Part shown: in pieces, positions 50,609 to 58,971 of the stretch
Position numbering within the stretch: the stretch's first letter is position 1
Layout: each line of letters begins with the position of its first letter
Assembly (NCBI RefSeq): GCF_014207595.1
Contig: NZ_JACHGY010000001.1
Location: 2,362,836-2,426,835, forward strand
DNA from: Algisphaera agarilytica
GTDB lineage: Bacteria; Planctomycetota; Phycisphaerae; Phycisphaerales; Phycisphaeraceae
DNA: 64,000 nt
Reading direction: 5' to 3'
Made by a program: the position numbers and the translations under genes
The notes under the pieces: model-generated
What the model was told of the DNA's origin: nothing
The model's database searches: none
Seen by the model: the letters and a program-made list of their open reading frames with translations, nothing else

Positions 50609-51304
50609 ATGTCCGAAGAACACAACGACTACGCCGCCGAAGAAACCGTCGAAGCCCCCGCTCCGGAAGCCCCGGCCGTGTCCCCCGAGATCGAAGACCA
50701 GATCGACGAAGACGAACTACTCGTCATGCCCGGCATGAACTGGTTCGTCCTCCGCGTGGCCTCCAACAAAGAGTCCAGCGTCCGCAAGACCCTGCTCCGC
50801 AAGATCAAGATCGAGGGCTACGACGGCGAAGACCCCGAAAAGCCCCACCTGGTCAACCGGATCCTCGTGCCTACCGAGAAGACCAAGACCATCAAGGCGG
50901 GCAAGCAGAAGATCATCGAAACCAAGCTGTACCCCGGCTACGTGTTCGTCGAGATGATGCTCGAAGACGACGGCCGTATCCCCCAGGACATCTTCTTCCT
51001 CATCAAAGAAACCACCGGCGTCGGCGACTTCATCGGCACCGCCGGTCGGCCCTCGCCCATGTCGATCCCCGAGATCGAAAAGATGCTCATGGCCTCCAAG
51101 CCTGCGGAAGAACAGCCGCAGGTCAAGATGGAGTACCAGAAGGGCGACCACGTCAAGATCACCTCCGGTGCCTTCGAGAACATGGAAGCCACCGTCGACG
51201 AACTCATGCCCGACCAAGGCAAGGTCAAGGTCATCGTCACCATCTTTGGCCGTGCGACCCCCGTCGAACTCGAATACTGGATCATCGAACGCATCGAAGA
51301 GTGA
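50609..51304 (+). CDS. nusG: Transcription elongation/antitermination factor NusG
   Basis: A 231-residue protein. An acidic N-terminal extension (about 1-45) precedes the NGN domain (NWFVLRVASNKESSVRKTLLRKI, LYPGYVFVEMMLED, FLIKETTGVGDFIG) and the KOW domain (YQKGDHVKITSGAFENMEATVDELMPDQGKVKVIVTIFGRATPVELEYWII). It couples RNA polymerase to the ribosome and to Rho. The start MSEEHNDY was chosen because the longer upstream reading is the translation of the palindromic repeat. The usual downstream rplK-rplA genes are absent; a hypothetical gene follows. Confidence 0.94.
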   Translation: MSEEHNDYAAEETVEAPAPEAPAVSPEIEDQIDEDELLVMPGMNWFVLRVASNKESSVRKTLLRKIKIEGYDGEDPEKPHLVNRILVPTEKTKTIKAGKQKIIETKLYPGYVFVEMMLEDDGRIPQDIFFLIKETTGVGDFIGTAGRPSPMSIPEIEKMLMASKPAEEQPQVKMEYQKGDHVKITSGAFENMEATVDELMPDQGKVKVIVTIFGRATPVELEYWIIERIEE

Positions 51305-51341
51305 TTCGCAGAATTCCAGGTTCCACATTCCCGCCCCCAAG

Positions 51342-51368
51342 AAACCGCCGACCCTTCGGCGGTTTTTT
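51342..51368 (+). terminator. Terminator after nusG
   Basis: AACCGCCGA / TCGGCGGTT with a four-base loop runs into TTTTTT. Confidence 0.9.
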
Positions 51369-51386
51369 CATGCCCCCTAAACGCCC

Positions 51387-51435
51387 CAAGCCGAGGGCTG
51401 CGGAGCCCCGAAGGTGCGACAAAGCCCCGGATCAA
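51387..51435 (+). repeat. Family A palindrome after the nusG terminator
   Basis: AAGCCGAGGGCTGCGGAGCC then GCGACAAAGCCCCGGATC. A single arm in the same orientation as the secE-nusG copy. Confidence 0.8.
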
Positions 51436-51573
51436 GCCCCATAAAAACCGCCCCCACGCTTCCGGATTAACCCTCGCCTTCAAGTGTGGGGCGATTCTGG
51501 ACGATAAGACCGTGAGGCGGGCGGTACGTCGCCACCCGCGTTCTCGGCCAGGAGGACGAAAGGGGGCTTCCCC

Positions 51574-51939
51574 ATGTCCAGCATCGGAACCGGCATCGCC
51601 ACAGGGGTCGCGGCCGTCGCCCAGACGGCCCAGCAGACCGCCCGCAACAAAGACCTCGTGCGCAACACCCAGCAGCGGGTCGCCAAAGACAACGCCGATT
51701 CGTTCGTCGAACGCCTCCAGTCCGCTGGCCAAGCCGACGATCCCGACGCCGAACTGCCCGACCACCAGGCCCCGGGCTACGAGCAGCTCTACCTCCACGA
51801 CGGCGACGGCGAGCCCATAAGCCCTGATCCACTCAAGCCGGAGGCTGCGGAGCGCAGCGACAAAGCCCCGGATATCAGCGATCAGTCCCCGCCCCCGCCC
51901 GGCCACCCGCTGTACCAGCACCTCGACATCAAGGCCTAA
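51574..51939 (+). CDS. Hypothetical protein carrying a translated repeat
   Basis: A 121-residue hydrophilic product. The first 25 residues (MSSIGTGIATGVAAVAQTAQQTARN) are Ala/Gly-rich, then a charged region follows with QQRVAKDNADSFVERLQSAGQADDPDAELPD. Residues about 87-100 (KPEAAERSDKAPD) are the translation of a family A palindrome in a frame different from the one used in mnmA. The C-terminus is PPPPGHPLYQHLDIKA. No family is recognised. A GGAGG lies about 20 bases before the ATG. It converges on the ankyrin gene with ten bases between the stops. Confidence 0.55.
   Translation: MSSIGTGIATGVAAVAQTAQQTARNKDLVRNTQQRVAKDNADSFVERLQSAGQADDPDAELPDHQAPGYEQLYLHDGDGEPISPDPLKPEAAERSDKAPDISDQSPPPPGHPLYQHLDIKA
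51833..51874 (+). repeat. Family A palindrome inside the gene at 51574
   Basis: TCAAGCCGGAGGCTGCGGAG then CGCAGCGACAAAGCCCCGGA lies in frame within a reading frame and introduces no stop. Confidence 0.8.
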
Positions 51940-51948
51940 CACCTCGGC

Positions 51949-53196
51949 TCAGCCCACCCGAAACGCCTCGATCCGCCGGAGCGCCGCCCGGTTGACCAGC
52001 CGTTTCCCGTGGAAGCGCTGCCCCCACGACACCGCGGTCACGTCGTAGTAGGTGTGTACGGCCTCATCTTCAGCGTTGAGTAGCGCCTTGCGCAGCGACG
52101 CCCGGCGGTGAGGATCGGCCCCGGCATCCAGAAGCATCCCCGCCAAGTGGTCACGCTGCGGCTCGTAGGCGGCACACGTCACCACCGCGTTGAACAACGA
52201 CGTATGTCCCCCGAAGCTCTCAGCATCCACCGCCGCCGTCGCATTCGGATCTGCACCGCGATCAAGCAGCCAACGCGCGATCTCCAGTTCGTCGTACTCG
52301 CCGCAGAGGTGCAGCAGGGTCGAACCTTCCAACGGCGTGCCGCAAAGCCCGCCGGGGTCCTCGGCCGGGAATCCCACTTCATGCGGGAACAGCTCGGCCA
52401 ACGTGAAGCGTCGCTCGAGTAGCGTGGGGTCGTCTACCAGGTGTTTTTCCAACAGATCGACCCGGCCCCGATGAAACGCCATCGCCGGGGTATCGGGCAG
52501 CACCGTCCCGTGCTCGTCACAGATTTCCAGGCACCGGTGCTTGCCCTCGGGGTCACGCTTGTAGGTACGCAGGACCTGAGCGACCGGGGCCAAGCGGTTG
52601 CCGTGCGCGTCGGCCAGGTCCGCGCCATGTTCGAGTAAAAACTCCAGGCCCGCGGGATTCAACAGCTCGCAGGGGTGCATGACCGCGCCGGGCTTGGCGC
52701 CTTGGCCGTCGGGTTCAAGGAACCATTCGCCGAGTTGCTGGAGCCCGATCGCCTGGGCCTCGTGGTTTGCCGCGGCCAGGTCTTTGCCATCGAGTTGCGC
52801 CAGCAGGGCGGCGGCCTGGGGCCGGTCCGACGCCGTGGCATAAGCGAACGGCACGCCCCAGGTCGCGCTGGTGTCCAGCCCTCGGGCGCCCTCCCGCAGG
52901 ATGTCGGGGTGGTGTTGGACCACACGCTCCAGCGTGGCCAGGTCTTGGTCATCGATCGCCACCAGCAGTTCCACCGCTGCCTTGAGCCGGGGCCAGCTCG
53001 GGAACCGATACGAACGCGCCAGGGTGAGCTGGGCGTCGCTCAGCGTGGCTTCGGTCGGGCCGGGCGGGGTGGGGTGGTACTCCGAAAAATCCGCCATCGC
53101 TTCGGGGAATTCACGGCGAAAGTCGGCCAGCAGCGTTTTCGCTTGGCGTCGGACGTGGTCGAGATCGGGACGGTGGGGGAGGCGGCGCTTGGCCAT
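51949..53196 (-). CDS. Ankyrin-repeat protein
   Basis: A 415-residue soluble protein. Ankyrin-like units are visible in the middle and C-terminal parts: LEFLLEHGADLADAHGNRLAPVAQ (about 181-204), STLLHLCGEYDELEIARWLLDRGADPNATA (about 292-321) and HTSLFNAVVTCAAYEPQRDHLAGMLLDAGADPHRRA. The N-terminal third (RPDLDHVRRQAKTLLADFRREFPEAMADF ... SYRFPSWPRLKAAVELL) is typical of proteins annotated as ankyrin proteins in planctomycetes and proteobacteria. The partner is unknown. A GAGGAG Shine-Dalgarno precedes the ATG. Confidence 0.85.
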   Translation of the reverse strand: MAKRRLPHRPDLDHVRRQAKTLLADFRREFPEAMADFSEYHPTPPGPTEATLSDAQLTLARSYRFPSWPRLKAAVELLVAIDDQDLATLERVVQHHPDILREGARGLDTSATWGVPFAYATASDRPQAAALLAQLDGKDLAAANHEAQAIGLQQLGEWFLEPDGQGAKPGAVMHPCELLNPAGLEFLLEHGADLADAHGNRLAPVAQVLRTYKRDPEGKHRCLEICDEHGTVLPDTPAMAFHRGRVDLLEKHLVDDPTLLERRFTLAELFPHEVGFPAEDPGGLCGTPLEGSTLLHLCGEYDELEIARWLLDRGADPNATAAVDAESFGGHTSLFNAVVTCAAYEPQRDHLAGMLLDAGADPHRRASLRKALLNAEDEAVHTYYDVTAVSWGQRFHGKRLVNRAALRRIEAFRVG

Positions 53197-53428
53197 AAGA
53201 GAGCTCCTCTGATGCGCGCCCGCTGTCCGCGTGTTCGGGCTCAGAAAAGCTGGAATGTGAGAACGTCGTCGAGGCGTGGCAGATGGACTCTATCCTTCCC
53301 GCGGACCGGGCGGTCTCTGCCAAGACCACCGCCAACGGTAACCCAAGGCCATCAGCGAGGCAAGCAAATTCGGATGTCGCGTCGTGGCTCGGGGTCGCGG
53401 TTTTGAGTTCGCCGGGGTGCGGGGGCGA

Positions 53429-53434
53429 TACAAT
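53429..53434 (+). promoter_or_regulatory. TACAAT six bases before rmuC ATG (leaderless -10)
   Basis: TACAAT, CGAGGG, ATG (53441). A TTGAGT lies 20 bases upstream, longer than ideal. Confidence 0.55.
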
Positions 53435-53440
53435 CGAGGG

Positions 53441-54817
53441 ATGCTCCTCGAAATCGCTCTCGCTGTTGCTGTCGTCCTGCTGCTCGTGGCCGCCGTTGTG
53501 GCGGGCGTGCTGGTCCGGGCCCGTACGTCCATGGCCACGGAGTTGCATAACGCCAAGGCGGAAAGCGAATCGCTGCGCGAGACCAATCGCGAGCTGGAGA
53601 CCAAGGCCGCCGTGGCCCAGCAGAGCCTGGAGGAAACCCAGTCCGTCAAGGCCACGGCCGACAAGCTCCGCGACGAGAACACCGACCTGGTCAAGCAGGT
53701 CGAACGCCTGACCGCCGACCGCGAAGCCCTCGAGAAGCTGCACAAGAAGCTCGACGACTCGCTCGCGGGCCTCGCCACCAAGTCGCTTAACGAATCCAAC
53801 AAGCAGTTCCTCGAACTCGCCAAGAAAACGTTTGAGAGTGAGAAGAAAGATGCCGACGCCTCGCTCAAGCAGCGGCAGGTCGCCATCGAAACGTTGGTCA
53901 AGCCCATCCAGGAAAAACTCCAGCAGACCACCCAGGCGATCAACGAGATCGAGAAGAACCGCAAGGAAGCCTACGGCGGACTCAAGCAGCACCTCGCCGC
54001 CATGGTCACCGACCAGAAACAACTCCGCGACGAAACCGCCAACCTCGTCAAGGCCCTGCGCCGCCCCGAGGTGCGTGGGCAGTGGGGCGAGATGCAGCTG
54101 CGACGCGTGGCCGAACTCGCGGGCATGGCCGCCCACTGCGACTTCACAGAACAGACCTCGGTTGATTCGGGTGCGCTGCGTCCGGACATGATCGTTGATC
54201 TTCCGGGGGGTCGGCAGATCGTGGTGGACGCCAAGACGCCGATCACCGCCTACATCGACGCCGCCGAGGCCACCGAAGACGCCGATCGCGACACGAACCT
54301 CGGCCGACACGTCAAGCACATCGAGGAGAAGATCGCCGAGCTGTCGAGCAAGCGTTACCAGGACCACTTCGCCACCGCCGACTTCGTCGTGCTCTTCATC
54401 CCCGGCGAGTCGTTCCTCTACGCCGCCGCGTCTCGCAAGCCCGACCTCATCGAAAACGCGATGAACCGCAACGTTGTCATCGCCACACCGACGACGCTGA
54501 TTTCGTTGCTCAAGGTCGTCGCGCTGGGTTGGCGCGAAGAACAACTCGCCGACAACGCCAAGAAGATCCAAGACCTCGGCCAGGAACTGCACAAGCGTGT
54601 CGCCACGCTGACCCGCCACCTCGACAACCTCGGCAAGGCGGTGGGCAAGACCGTCGAACACTACAACAAGTTCGTCGGCAGCTACGAGTCGCAGGTCATG
54701 GTCCAGACCCGAAAGTTCCAGGAACTCGGGGCCGACTCACCCAAAGAGCTTCCTGCCGAGGGCGAAATCGAGATCATCGAATCCAGCCCGCGCACGCTCA
54801 AGGCGATCGAGGAGTAG
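53441..54817 (+). CDS. rmuC: DNA recombination protein RmuC
   Basis: A 458-residue protein with an N-terminal membrane helix (MLLEIALAVAVVLLLVAAVVAG), a long coiled coil (about 30-200) and the RmuC nuclease-like core: VRGQWGEMQLRRVAELAGM (about 207-225), MIVDLPGGRQIVVDAKTPITAYIDA (about 248-272), VLFIPGESFLYAAA and NVVIATPTTLISLLKVVALGWREEQ (about 347-371). The VVDAK motif is the PD-(D/E)xK nuclease signature. It limits DNA rearrangement at inverted repeats in E. coli, which is notable in such a palindrome-rich genome. Inverted repeats begin at its stop. Confidence 0.93.
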   Translation: MLLEIALAVAVVLLLVAAVVAGVLVRARTSMATELHNAKAESESLRETNRELETKAAVAQQSLEETQSVKATADKLRDENTDLVKQVERLTADREALEKLHKKLDDSLAGLATKSLNESNKQFLELAKKTFESEKKDADASLKQRQVAIETLVKPIQEKLQQTTQAINEIEKNRKEAYGGLKQHLAAMVTDQKQLRDETANLVKALRRPEVRGQWGEMQLRRVAELAGMAAHCDFTEQTSVDSGALRPDMIVDLPGGRQIVVDAKTPITAYIDAAEATEDADRDTNLGRHVKHIEEKIAELSSKRYQDHFATADFVVLFIPGESFLYAAASRKPDLIENAMNRNVVIATPTTLISLLKVVALGWREEQLADNAKKIQDLGQELHKRVATLTRHLDNLGKAVGKTVEHYNKFVGSYESQVMVQTRKFQELGADSPKELPAEGEIEIIESSPRTLKAIEE

Positions 54818-54880
54818 GTCAGGTCTTCGACCTGACGCCCAAACCCCCGTCGACGGTGTCAGGTCGAAGGCCTGACCTAC
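54815..54880. repeat. Inverted pair TAGGTCAGG / CCTGACCTA after rmuC
   Basis: TAGGTCAGGTCTTCGACCTG (54815-54834) and GTCAGGTCGAAGGCCTGACC (54858-54877) pair. Same family as 9119-9236. The first arm includes the rmuC stop codon TAG. Confidence 0.8.
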
Positions 54881-54885
54881 GGGTA

Positions 54886-55797
54886 TCACAACGATCGTTT
54901 TTCGTGATACGTCAGCCGCTTGCGCCGCCCGAGCACGACGTGGTCGGGATAGACGTCGGGGTCGCGGTCTGCGCCCGTATCGCGGTCCAGGAACAGGGGG
55001 AACTGGTCGGCTTTGGGTTTGGCCCAGTCGTAAGCCCAGTCGTAACTACGCATCAGGATCCGTTGTTCGCGGTTGAGCGTGTCCAGCCAGGCCGGGTCGC
55101 TGTGCCATCGATCTTGATTCGTGATCCACGCCGGGCTGTAGGTGAGGAAGAAGTTTTTGCGGACCATGTCACTCTCGTTGGGTTCGACGCGGTGCCACAG
55201 CGCGTTATGCATCAGCGTCATCGTGCCGGCCTTACAGGTGAGGATTTTTTCGCCGGGCACCGAGTCGTGCGTGTCGTAGAAGTCCTGATATTCCTGGTGA
55301 TGGCTGCCGGGCAGGCAGACGAAGTTGCCCATCTTGTGTTCGGGTAGGTCCGTGAGCCAGTAGCCGAACTTGACCTGCAACGGCAGGTGGGGGCTAAACA
55401 CGTTGTAGGGCAATCCCCGCGGCCCGTCGGGGTGCCAGAAGTTGTGCCACCCGCCGCGCGGCCGGATCATGAGTTGGGATTGCTGGAGCTTGGTGAGTTC
55501 GCCGTAGCAATCGTAGGCGAATCCGATATGCCGGGGGTGGTCGATCAGTTCAACGAACGCGGGGTCTTTCTCGACGAGGTTCTCCGCATTGAAGAACCCG
55601 CCGGGATCGCGGCGGTTGAGACGTTGGATGAAGGCGTCGTGCAAAGCGAGATACCGCTCCACGTCTTCGGGGCTGATCGCGTCCTCAATCACCAGGAAGC
55701 CGTCACGCATAAACGTGTCCCACTGCTCGTCGGTGAATCCGGGCGGCGCGGCGATCGGGGCGGAGTCGGCGACGGATACGGCAGACGGGCTGGACAT
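54886..55797 (-). CDS. Phytanoyl-CoA dioxygenase family protein
   Basis: A 303-residue Fe(II)/2-oxoglutarate oxygenase of the PhyH type. The metal triad is visible: HNFWHPDG (His-x-Asp, about 117-124) and a distal His in TMTLMHNALWHRVEPN (about 192-207), with an Arg for 2-oxoglutarate in the following region. Typical flanking sequence is RDGFLVIEDAISPEDVERYL at the N-terminus and NFVCLPGSHHQEY. PhyH proteins hydroxylate small molecules or halogenate them; the substrate is unknown. A CGGAG Shine-Dalgarno precedes the ATG. A short intergenic gap separates it from the gene at 55915. Confidence 0.85.
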   Translation of the reverse strand: MSSPSAVSVADSAPIAAPPGFTDEQWDTFMRDGFLVIEDAISPEDVERYLALHDAFIQRLNRRDPGGFFNAENLVEKDPAFVELIDHPRHIGFAYDCYGELTKLQQSQLMIRPRGGWHNFWHPDGPRGLPYNVFSPHLPLQVKFGYWLTDLPEHKMGNFVCLPGSHHQEYQDFYDTHDSVPGEKILTCKAGTMTLMHNALWHRVEPNESDMVRKNFFLTYSPAWITNQDRWHSDPAWLDTLNREQRILMRSYDWAYDWAKPKADQFPLFLDRDTGADRDPDVYPDHVVLGRRKRLTYHEKRSL

Positions 55798-55914
55798 GGA
55801 ATAGCTCCGGGAAAAGAAGAAAGAAGCGGAGAAACGCGGAGGTGCGTGAGACGGAAAGCTATATGAAGTTTACCGTTGACAATCGATACGCCAAGTTTTG
55901 TTCAAACCACGGCG

Positions 55915-56199
55915 TCAGATCAGCTTGGGTAACTCGGCGTCGGCTTCGTCGAATTTCCGTCGAACGACCGAGCAATCGAACTTCGGCGGGATGTCCTGGG
56001 CCGAGCCGTGATCCAGCAAAAACTTGAAGACCGCCTCGACCACCCGCGACGGGCTTACCCGGCCGCGGCACCACAGGTCGTAGTCCTGGAAGCTCAGGGT
56101 GACGGCGTGCGGGAAGGTCCGCCCGTCGGCAAACACGGTCACGTCGTAGGCCCACGAGGTGGCGTGCTCGACTTCCTGTCCAACTTCGATCTCGGCCAT
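55915..56199 (-). CDS. Small conserved-looking protein, function unknown
   Basis: A 94-residue protein, slightly acidic, with VEHATSWAYDVTVFADGRTFPHAVTLSFQDYDLWCRGRVSPSRVVEAVFKFLLDHGS as the core. This alternation of strands and one helix suggests a small single domain. No family name is recognised. TACCAT lies exactly six bases before the ATG. It is upstream of the phytanoyl-CoA dioxygenase on the same strand and might be transcribed with it across about 118 bases. Confidence 0.65.
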   Translation of the reverse strand: MAEIEVGQEVEHATSWAYDVTVFADGRTFPHAVTLSFQDYDLWCRGRVSPSRVVEAVFKFLLDHGSAQDIPPKFDCSVVRRKFDEADAELPKLI

Positions 56200-56205
56200 G
56201 GCGCT

Positions 56206-56211
56206 ATGGTA
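56206..56211 (-). promoter_or_regulatory. TACCAT six bases before the ATG at 56199 (leaderless -10)
   Basis: On the minus strand TACCAT, AGCGCC, ATG. Confidence 0.45.
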
Positions 56212-56374
56212 GAGGGTGGGCGGGCTCTGTTCACGCGGGCGGGCCCGTCGGGGCCGCGAGGCCCTGAGGCTGTATTCGATTCTGCATACTTATTACAATT
56301 GACTTCGAATCTTCGTAAACCGTTGCTTTTGCTTGTGTCACGGGGCAACGGGGCGTGTCGGACAGGTGATCATC

Positions 56375-57424
56375 ATGCGAGTAACCATCAAAGATGTGGC
56401 AGAGAAGGCCCAGGTCAGCGTGACGACGGTGTCGATGGCGATGGGCAGCCCGGGCCGGATCGCCGAGGCGACCCGCGAACGCGTCCTGAAGGTGGCCGAG
56501 GAGATGGGGTATCGGCCCAACATGCTCGTACGCGGCATGCAGAAGGGCCAGACCATGTCGGTGGGGGTGCTCATGAACTTTTCCGGCGACAGCTTCGAGG
56601 GCCGGATCTTCCAGGGCGTCCACCACACGCTGGTCGATGCGGGCTACGTGCCGATCGCGTTGATGCCCAACGACCGGGCCCCGGCCCTCTCACAGATCCA
56701 CTCGCTGCTGGACCGCCGGGTCGATGGCATCCTGATGCGTCCCACCGGCGAAGCGAAGTGGGAAGAGCACCTGCACGAGGCGCTGCGGCGGCACGTGCCG
56801 GTGGTCTCGGTCGACTCCGAAACTGTTGGTGAAAGCGGCAAAAGCGAGCGGCAGATCGATTTTGTTGGGACCGACGACTACCTCGGCGGGAAGATCGCCG
56901 CCACGAAGATGCTGGAGGCGGGGCACCGGCGTCTGGCGGTGTTGTCGATGGGCGACGAGACCGATCCGATGTACCAGCGGTGCAAGGGTTTTGTGGACAC
57001 GCTGAAGACAGTTGCGGACACGACTTGCGAGGTCGTCGATCTGAGCTGGGAGTATGTGCATTCGGAGTCGCCCGAGCTGGCGATGAAGCTGCTGGGCAGC
57101 GAGAGTCGGCCGACGGGGGTTTTCCTGACGATGGACATGATTGCGCCCGGGGTTTACCGCGCCGCGGCCAGCCTGGGGTTGAACCTGCCCGATGATCTTT
57201 CGGTGATTGGTTTTGCCGACGAAGCGGTGGCCCATTACCTCACGCCCAGCCTGTCGACGCTCCGGCAGCACCCCCGGGAGATCGGCCAACACGGGGCCGA
57301 GCTGCTTCTCAAGCGGATCGAGATGTTCCGAAAAAGCAAGAAAACCCCGGTCTTTGAGCGCACCATCAAACTGCTCGAACCGACCTGGGTCGAGCGTGAT
57401 TCGGTGACCGCGCCGCCCGCCTGA
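56375..57424 (+). CDS. LacI-family transcriptional regulator
   Basis: A 349-residue repressor. The helix-turn-helix is at the N-terminus: MRVTIKDVAEKAQVSVTTVSMAMG (about 1-24), with the hinge AEEMGYRPNMLVRGMQKGQT. The periplasmic-binding-protein-like core has VDGILMRPTG, VDSETVG, IDFVGTDDYLGGKIAATKMLEAGHRRLAVLSMGDE (about 167-201), and the end VIGFADEAVAHYLTPSLSTLRQHPREIGQHGAELLLKRI. It probably binds a sugar and controls a carbohydrate locus; the glycoside-hydrolase-like gene at 58972 is a nearby candidate. The start follows AGGTGA and opens directly on the helix-turn-helix. Confidence 0.93.
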   Translation: MRVTIKDVAEKAQVSVTTVSMAMGSPGRIAEATRERVLKVAEEMGYRPNMLVRGMQKGQTMSVGVLMNFSGDSFEGRIFQGVHHTLVDAGYVPIALMPNDRAPALSQIHSLLDRRVDGILMRPTGEAKWEEHLHEALRRHVPVVSVDSETVGESGKSERQIDFVGTDDYLGGKIAATKMLEAGHRRLAVLSMGDETDPMYQRCKGFVDTLKTVADTTCEVVDLSWEYVHSESPELAMKLLGSESRPTGVFLTMDMIAPGVYRAAASLGLNLPDDLSVIGFADEAVAHYLTPSLSTLRQHPREIGQHGAELLLKRIEMFRKSKKTPVFERTIKLLEPTWVERDSVTAPPA

Positions 57425-57594
57425 GTTCGGCGGAAAAGGGCGTTTTTACATTGATATGGATACACGATCGACGCTTCGCCGAAGCGTTTGTTCACGGTGA
57501 TCCACGGCTGAGTCAACCCCGGCCGTCGGGCCACGGGGCCTTTCCTGACGCCATGGCACAAGTACCCGTAAGAACGAGCTAAGATACCGGCGTC

Positions 57595-58887
57595 GTGAAC
57601 TTTCTTTTTGCAACATTGCGGCTGGGGCTGGCCAATCTGTGGGTCCACAAGCTGCGCTCGTTGCTGACGGCGCTGGGCATCATCATCGGCGTCGGGGCCG
57701 TGGTCGCGATCGCGGCGTACGGCGAGGGCACCAAGCGCGCCGCCATCCAGGACATCATGCGCCTCGGGGCGAACAACATCATCATCCGTTCGGTCAAGCC
57801 CCCGGGCTCCAACGTGGCGGGCCAGAACGAGGCGACCCGCCTCAGCGAGTATGGCCTAACCCGCAAAGACGTTCGCCGACTGAAGCAGACCGTGCAGCCT
57901 ATCGAGCGCATGGTCGAACTCAAACGCGTCGGCGACCGGATCCGCCGGGGGACCCGCAGCGTGCCGGGGGCGGTGTTCGGCACCACGCCGGGCCTGCAGG
58001 AAGCCGCGTCGCTAACGGTCGAGCGGGGGCGTTACCTCACCGACTCGGACAACGACGGGTCGCGGAACTTCGCGGTGATCGGTGCGGAGGTCGCGGAGCT
58101 GCTGTTTCCGTTGGACGATCCCGTGGGCGGGAGCTTTCTCATCGACACCCAGCGGTTCGTTGTGGTGGGCGTGCTGCGTCGCGTCGGGCTGGCGGGCGGC
58201 GCGGGAACCGCATTAGTCGGACGCGATCTGAACTACGACATCCACATCCCGCTACGCACGGCCAACACACGCTTCGGCGACGTGCGGCAGTCGCTGGGGC
58301 AGGGCAGCCGGGAACGCACGAAGATCGAGATCAGCGAAGTCATCGTGCAGCTGGCGAGCCAGGACCAGGTGCGCGGCGTCGCGGCGAAGATCGAGCGCCT
58401 GATCGACACCGAACACAGCGAGACGAACGACGTGTCGCTGATCGTGCCGCTGGAGCTGATCGAGCAGGCCGAGCGGGTGCAGTTCCGCAGCAACGTGCTG
58501 ATGATCGTCATCGGCGGCCTGAGCCTGTTCGTCGGCGGGGTGGGCATCATGAACATCATGCTCGCTTCCGTCACCGAGCGCACGCGTGAGATCGGCATCC
58601 GCCGGGCGCTCGGCGCGACGCGTCGGCACATCGTGGCGCAGTTCCTGGTGGAGACGACCACGCTGTCGTGCGTGGGCGGGCTCATCGGCGTGGGCTGCGG
58701 GTTGGCGGTGTCGCTGGGGCTGCAGTGGTACGCCCAGAACTTCGGCGGCGTCGAGCCGCCGGTGGTGATGCTGTTGCCCGTGGCGATCGCGTTCAGCTTC
58801 GCGGTGTTGGTCGGCATCGCGTTCGGGCTGTACCCCGCGGTGCGTGCATCGCAGCAGGACCCGATCGTGGCCCTGCGGCACGACTAA
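57595..58887 (+). CDS. MacB/FtsX-type ABC transporter permease
   Basis: A 430-residue permease with the MacB topology: an N-terminal helix (HKLRSLLTALGIIIGVGAVVAIAAYGEGTK, about 20-49), a periplasmic domain of about 230 residues and three C-terminal helices (VLMIVIGGLSLFVGGVGIMNIMLASVTERTREIGIRRALGATRR, IVAQFLVETTTLSCVGGLIGVGCGLAVSLGL, VAIAFSFAVLVGIAFGLYPAVRASQQDPIVALR). No ATPase gene is adjacent, so its partner is elsewhere. GTG start; TAAGAT lies nine bases upstream. The substrate is unknown; MacB-type pumps export lipoproteins, toxins or antibiotics. Confidence 0.9.
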   Translation: MNFLFATLRLGLANLWVHKLRSLLTALGIIIGVGAVVAIAAYGEGTKRAAIQDIMRLGANNIIIRSVKPPGSNVAGQNEATRLSEYGLTRKDVRRLKQTVQPIERMVELKRVGDRIRRGTRSVPGAVFGTTPGLQEAASLTVERGRYLTDSDNDGSRNFAVIGAEVAELLFPLDDPVGGSFLIDTQRFVVVGVLRRVGLAGGAGTALVGRDLNYDIHIPLRTANTRFGDVRQSLGQGSRERTKIEISEVIVQLASQDQVRGVAAKIERLIDTEHSETNDVSLIVPLELIEQAERVQFRSNVLMIVIGGLSLFVGGVGIMNIMLASVTERTREIGIRRALGATRRHIVAQFLVETTTLSCVGGLIGVGCGLAVSLGLQWYAQNFGGVEPPVVMLLPVAIAFSFAVLVGIAFGLYPAVRASQQDPIVALRHD

Positions 58888-58971
58888 CTCTGCCGGGTCT
58901 ACAGCCGGCAGTCTTGCAATCGATGGGTCTTTTCTAAGTTCGGCCACCGTTTCATTTCTTGGAGTTTCGTC

